Below are positions 59,934 through 64,000 of a stretch of 64,000 nt of DNA, one piece after another. A program made the translations under genes and the position numbers. The notes under the pieces are model-generated. The model worked only from the letters and a program-made list of their open reading frames with translations, searched no databases and was not told the origin of the DNA. Position 1 is the stretch's first letter; each line of letters begins with the position of its first letter. Source of the stretch: Amaurobius ferox (taxonomy: Eukaryota; Arthropoda; Arachnida; Araneae; Amaurobiidae); NCBI GenBank assembly GCA_951213105.1, contig OX578135.1, positions 158,047,750 to 158,111,749 on the forward strand. The letters are read 5' to 3'.

Positions 59934-60436
59934 ATTTACTGACGTTCACCCTTAAACAAAAGCAATTGATAATTCCCTAGCGGACTTTTAGCGTCGTCTT
60001 GTGGTTAAGATATTTTTAAGTTTTTACTTTTCAAGTATAGTATTTGTAAATAATTAATATACAAAATTGTTCAACGATATTGTTAACTACAATGTTCTCA
60101 CCCATTTCAAGTACACTACTTTGAATTGCTTTATTTCGTTAATTCTCTAGCTGTTTATATTTACAAAACTGAGATATTTTTCTATCACTTGCAAATAATA
60201 TTTATACTTCAAATTAGGCGCCTGTAAAACTTTCTCCGGGGGAAGGGGAGGGGGAACATCATGTACAACATCGACAGGCCTTATGCTCGCCTTTGTAATA
60301 TTAATGGCCAAAGGGGAGTTTGCCCCCCCCCCCCTTTACATCCCCTATGGGCGCCATGACTTCATATTTAATAAAATGATTGTAAAAGTTCATCTAATTG
60401 AGAAATAAGAAAACATTTATAATATTATATCTTGTA
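59934..60436. other. No gene supported
   Basis: A G-rich block (GGGGGAAGGGGAGGGGG at 60238) and a C-run (60325-60338) lie between GGCGCCTGTAAA (60219) and CTATGGGCGCCATGA. The pair could be degraded ends of a small transposon. Confidence 0.4.
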
Positions 60437-61088
60437 CGCCCCATCTCAGCCCAAATATGCTCAATAGGCGAGAGATCCGGGGATCTGGCTAGCCAAGGAA
60501 GTGTAGAAGGCCCAGACCACATGACTAACCCGAAGGTTTATGGCAGCTGTTTGTGTGGCCGGGGCCAAGGAAGTGTGTCGTAAGCACGCAGACAATCAAT
60601 AAAGAGGCGTGCCGTGTGTGGTCTGGCATTATATTGCTGAAAAGTTAGTCCGCCGGGAAGTGCCACCCAATTTAGACGAAACCCAGTAGGGGAGGCATCC
60701 ACAGGGACCGTACCCTCCTTCCCCTACCATCAACCTCTCGGAAGGACGTACGGACCCACATGCTTAACGTGATCGTACTCCGCGTGCACACGACAGTTTT
60801 GGCAGTGGCTGGAATCGAACTCTGGCCATCCGAGTATAATTCCCGCGCCCTAACCACTCGGCTGTAGCGTCCCCCACTGTACGTTTTGTTCCTGAAAGCG
60901 AGGTTCACTCCTTATATACACCACATGGTGCTCAGTTTCAATGCGCTGTAGTTCCGACTATTCATTCATTGGCTGCGAATTTTTTATCATTTGCATATTC
61001 GGTCGAAAGGTGTTTGCATGTAAAGTTTCATTACTATAGGATTATTTTGCAGGATGCGTCGATTTTTTTTTTTTTTTGTCTTAGAGTG
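60437..61088 (-). pseudogene. Second Tc1-like copy, internally deleted and split by a SINE
   Basis: 60437-60652 matches the C-terminal third of the Tc1-like transposase (CTCAGCCCAAATATGCTCAA). 60875-61088 matches the outer end of the element, including GATGCGTCGATTTTTTT and TTAGAGTG followed by TA. The middle of the gene is missing and a reverse SINE fills the gap. An extra segment of about 70 bp lies between two copies of CCAAGGAAGTGT (60493 and 60562), a local insertion or duplication. The left inverted repeat is absent. Confidence 0.88.
60654..60874 (-). mobile_element. tRNA-derived SINE nested in the Tc1 remnant
   Basis: It has the reverse-strand SINE body (CCTACCATCAACCTCTCGG) and a mutated head (GGAATCGAACTCTGG in place of the usual B box). 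The 3' tail is missing, so the junction with Tc1 at 60653 may be a recombination point. Confidence 0.85.
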
Positions 61089-61403
61089 TATTTCGCGCAA
61101 CTCAAATTGACGATTATCAATATTGAAAGCATACGTAACAAGCAATATAGTCCATACACTATGATATTTTAACAATTAATTGATCAATTTAGCGTCACTT
61201 TCGTTCATTTAACGTCATTTTTGAAACTTAGACTATATTTTCGTCAATTTGGGGTGATATATAATAAAGTTGGCGATATTTCGCTGAATTAGTCGCCAAG
61301 GACCAAACGTTTGACCAAGCGTCACACACAGACGAAGAGTATATAGATGCCTATTAGCGAATTGTTGGCCATAAAAATACAAAACTATTACACAAGTATC
61401 GTC

Positions 61404-61568
61404 AGCCTTCCGAGAGGTTGGTGGTAGGGGAAGGAGGGTACGGTCCCTGTGGATGCCTCACCCACTGGGTTCCGGTCTAAATTGGGTGGCACTTCACGGC
61501 CGTCCAAACGGTTACCTTACACCTTTCTGGTTGGTCGGATGGTCTGGGTCTCAACAAACAACAACAAC
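61404..61568 (+). mobile_element. 5'-truncated SINE
   Basis: It starts at CCTTCCGAGAGGTTGG, so the tRNA-like head is missing, and ends in a (CAA)n tail. It is followed by AAGTATCGT, which also precedes it and occurs again after the next SINE. Confidence 0.88.
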
Positions 61569-61579
61569 AAGTATCGTTG

Positions 61580-61841
61580 GGCGAGGTAGCCCAGTGGTTT
61601 GCGTGATGGGTTTGCACGCTGCCACAACTACCGCCGTGTTCATGCGGAGTACGATCACGTTAAACATGTGGGTCCGTAAGTCCTTCCGAGAGGTTGGTGG
61701 TAGGAGAAGGAGGGTACGGTCCCTGTGGATGCCTCCCCACTGGGTTCCGATCTAAATTGGGTGGCACTTCCTGGCCGTCCAAACGGTTACCTCACACCTT
61801 TCTGGTAGGTCGGACGGTCTGGGTCTCAACAACAACAGCAA
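61580..61841 (+). mobile_element. SINE lacking its B box
   Basis: The A box is present (TAGCCCAGTGG), but about 30 bp that should hold the B box are deleted (GGGTTTGCACGCTGCCAC). The body and (CAA)n-like tail are intact. CAAGTATCGT flanks both sides. Without the B box it should not be transcribed by pol III. Confidence 0.88.
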
Positions 61842-62430
61842 CAAGTATCGTCTCTCGTGAATGGAACAAACTAGATTCACAAGAATGATGTTAACAAATT
61901 TGTCGTATAATATTGCATGAAAATTGAACATATTTCACACTAGTTAATACTTTCAATTTCATGTAATGTTTTTGATAAATTTATTTGAAATACGGCAATA
62001 TCTTAAGAATGGTTCCTGCTAGACTTCTAAAATTTGTGGTTATTCGTTTTCTAATGAAACGTTACATAAGAAATGACGTAACGTTATTGAAGGTTCTGAT
62101 ATTTTAATATTTTTTCAAAATTTCATTCGAGAATTTGGGGAAGGGGGGGGGGGGGGACGTCTTCTGAAAATTCGATTGCGTTTAAAATCAATAGTCATCT
62201 AGTTTTCACCGAATGTGATATTTGTACGAAATTTCAATCTAAACGCTCCTTTTTTCGTGAGATATCGCTTCCACAGATTCACGAACACACACACACGCAA
62301 ACATACATATCTCCTCATAAACGTTCGATTCGAGTTTAGAGATGCTTGAAACGTGCTCGTCCGTAAAAAACTCGAATTCGAATATGTCACAATACTTTCT
62401 CTATACATTACACTATGTATATAGGGAAAA

Positions 62431-62973
62431 TATAAAAAATCTCACAGTGTTCCATCATCACAGGACCTAAAGGTGCATCTGAACCGAATTTCGTGGTTGT
62501 CTGTAGCTGGGATTTTCAGATGTGCTGGTGTGCATGCAAAAGACCCACAAACATCTTCTTTTATTAAGGATCTATAAAAAATTCATTTCTTTTCAGGAGC
62601 TGAAAAAAATTAGAATTATGGAAAAACTGCATCAAAATGTGAACACGTTACTGCGTTTATTACTGCATCAAAATGTGAACACGTTATTGAGTTAGCAGTC
62701 AGTAAAATTGAAATTCGAAACAGAAAATCTAAATGTGAACATTAAGCACTAAATTTATTTACATGAAAAAAAAACATTTCTGAAAAGGCTATGTCTCTTA
62801 CTTAAGATTATAGTCCGAAACTTAAGATTATTAACTTCATATTAAATCGACCACTGGGAATGCCACATTTCTGATGTAAGTTCTAGTGTTTTATTATTGT
62901 TTTACGTATTTGTTAATTATTTACTTATTTATATATTTTTAAATCAAATTAAGTTGACATTTATTCATTCCAG
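62431..62973. other. No gene supported
   Basis: A tandem duplication of about 38 bp (CTGCATCAAAATGTGAACAC) lies at 62629-62695. The pyrimidine-rich end (TTTATTCATTCCAG) is the acceptor of the next exon. Confidence 0.45.
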
Positions 62974-63052
62974 ATTGAGTATAATAAGATGTTGTTCTCC
63001 CTCCTTATGATATTAGGAACCCTACTGGTGGTTCACTCTGATATTGATGAAG
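62974..63052 (+). CDS. Signal-peptide exon of a secreted protein, start of gene
   Basis: After an acceptor (TTATTCATTCCAG) come 15 bp of 5' UTR and an ATG at 62989. The exon encodes MLFSLLMILGTLLVVHS followed by acidic residues (DIDE), and ends at a donor (GAAG then GTATGA) in phase 1. The short N-terminus, the hydrophobic core and the small residue before the likely cleavage site after HS make a clear secretion signal. A phase-1 intron just after a signal peptide is common in arthropod secreted proteins. It lies about 12.7 kb downstream of the PGRP exon on the same strand, so it could start a neighbouring immune gene or an unrelated one. The product is not identifiable. Confidence 0.6.
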
Positions 63053-63965
63053 GTATGAAAATAATTTGGCTATTACGATTATGTCAGCACGCTTTACTTT
63101 TGCATATGCTCAGTGGTGTCTATAATGGGAAAAGAATGCAAACTAGCGTTTATAGTTTTAATACTGCTCAAGAGATGGCAGCACTACATTAAAGCATTTA
63201 GCATTAATGCTAGTTAGTTACAATTTCTAAAACAATTTAATATTTAAAACTTTGTTTTTTAATTATCTCAAATTAGTATCCAATTATGTAGGCAAATCAG
63301 TTTTCCTTATAAGTATTCTTCATTTATGTCAAAACTTCGATATCCGTTTAAAGAGATTTAAAAGAAATGGAATACGCTCCCATGTGCAGATAACAGCATT
63401 CATGGACCTGTTTCAGTCTATTTTGCGCTCGTCAGTATGGAATAGTCGATATCTGCAATAAGAGATAGGAGCCATACGCCACAATTTTTGTGAACAGCAA
63501 TGAGAAATGATAAAATCTATAATATAGAGTGTTCTCCGTTGCATATAATAATACCTATAACCTCAGAGGCTGTAAGTATTATTATGTGTCTTATTAATGT
63601 AAACTTTAAAGCGTTAACCTCTATAGTTTACTTTAATAAGATACAAATACATAATTAGTTAATTTAACAACCTTAAAGGTTGATTAAAATTATCAACCAG
63701 TTTCCGAGACAAATTATATCAGCACTCTTCAGAATAAAAAGACAGAGTACCAGCATCAGTAAAGGCAGTGCTGGATTACCCAATAGGCACATTAAGAACA
63801 TGCTTAGAGCAACAGCAAATTAAGGGGCACCAATAAAAATCCAAAATGTGTTATAATTTGTATATTTTTGCTTAATGTTTGCCTTATAATAGAGGGCAGT
63901 GAATTTTCTACAGCCCCGTACACTTTTGAGGCCCGAGCGACCTTTAAAATTTTTATGTCTTCCAG
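63053..63965. other. Probable intron
   Basis: It is A+T-rich. A 69-codon frame at 63252-63461 has no domain. The stretch ends in TTTATGTCTTCCAG, a good acceptor. Confidence 0.4.
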
Positions 63966-64000
63966 GGTTATATAGTGGTTGCCTCCTTCAATGTGACTTT
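63966..64000 (+). CDS. Candidate second exon of the secreted protein, cut by the window edge
   Basis: After the acceptor at 63965, the frame that fits the phase-1 donor at 63052 is open to the window end and includes two cysteines (LYSGCLLQC). Only 35 bases are visible, so this rests on the acceptor and matching phase. The family cannot be named. Confidence 0.35.

Larger units (their letters stand above)
61090..62430 (+). repeat. Family B repeat (copy 6), split by SINEs
   Basis: Family B segments (AATTTAGCGTCACTTTCG, AAGTTGGCGATATTTCGC) lie left of the SINEs. After them come CTCTCGTGAATGGAACAAAC, a poly-G run, ACACACACACACGCAAACA and the terminal hairpin ATACATTACACTATGTATA with GGGAAAATATAAAA. 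The B 5' end adjoins or is cut by the Tc1 terminus. Confidence 0.75.

Overview
The window is A+T-rich animal nuclear DNA with very little coding sequence, and it reads as intron or intergenic sequence of an arthropod. Evidence for this is a peptidoglycan recognition protein (PGRP) exon, a Tc1-like transposon and an hAT transposon with spliced transposase, a jockey-like LINE tail, tRNA-derived SINEs and long simple repeats. I cannot fix the order from sequence alone.

Host content is sparse. There is one clear PGRP exon (50060-50256, +), one tRNA-Ala(AGC) gene (47009-47081, -), and a likely signal-peptide exon (62974-63052, +) with a possible partner exon at the right edge (63966-64000). Weaker exon candidates lie at 8515-8656 (-), 13439-13544 (-), 38108-38326 (-) and 21488-21541 (+). 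The last sits beside a G+C-richer, promoter-like island carrying an NRF1-type palindrome.

The rest is mostly mobile DNA. A complete hAT element (42060-46557) has matching terminal repeats, a perfect 8-bp target duplication, introns, and one frameshift. A Tc1-like element (14683-16097, transposase on -) has both terminal repeats and TA duplications but four in-frame stops; a second, gutted copy lies at 60437-61088. A mariner-type foldback occupies 24101-24964. Other foldbacks lie at 7222-7883, 21751-21961, 29318-29601 and 59194-59933. A solo-LTR-like block lies at 40809-41415.

Three families of non-autonomous repeats (called A, B and C here) account for much of the window. Each seems to be built the same way: a subterminal motif near the 5' end reappears, inverted, as the stem of a hairpin at the 3' end, usually with a (CA)n or (GACA)n tract just before it. 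This resembles Helentron-associated elements such as Drosophila DINE-1, but no Rep/helicase gene is present. A tRNA-derived SINE occurs many times, often nested in other elements with clear target duplications. At 53524-54946 truncated copies of it form a tandem array with a repeated linker.

Several insertions can be ordered in time: SINE into foldback into B-like hairpin (7.1-7.9 kb), LINE into family A (48.0-50.0 kb), SINE into Tc1 (60.4-61.1 kb), SINEs into family B (61.1-62.4 kb). The family A copy at 48-50 kb ends within about 40 bp of the PGRP splice acceptor.
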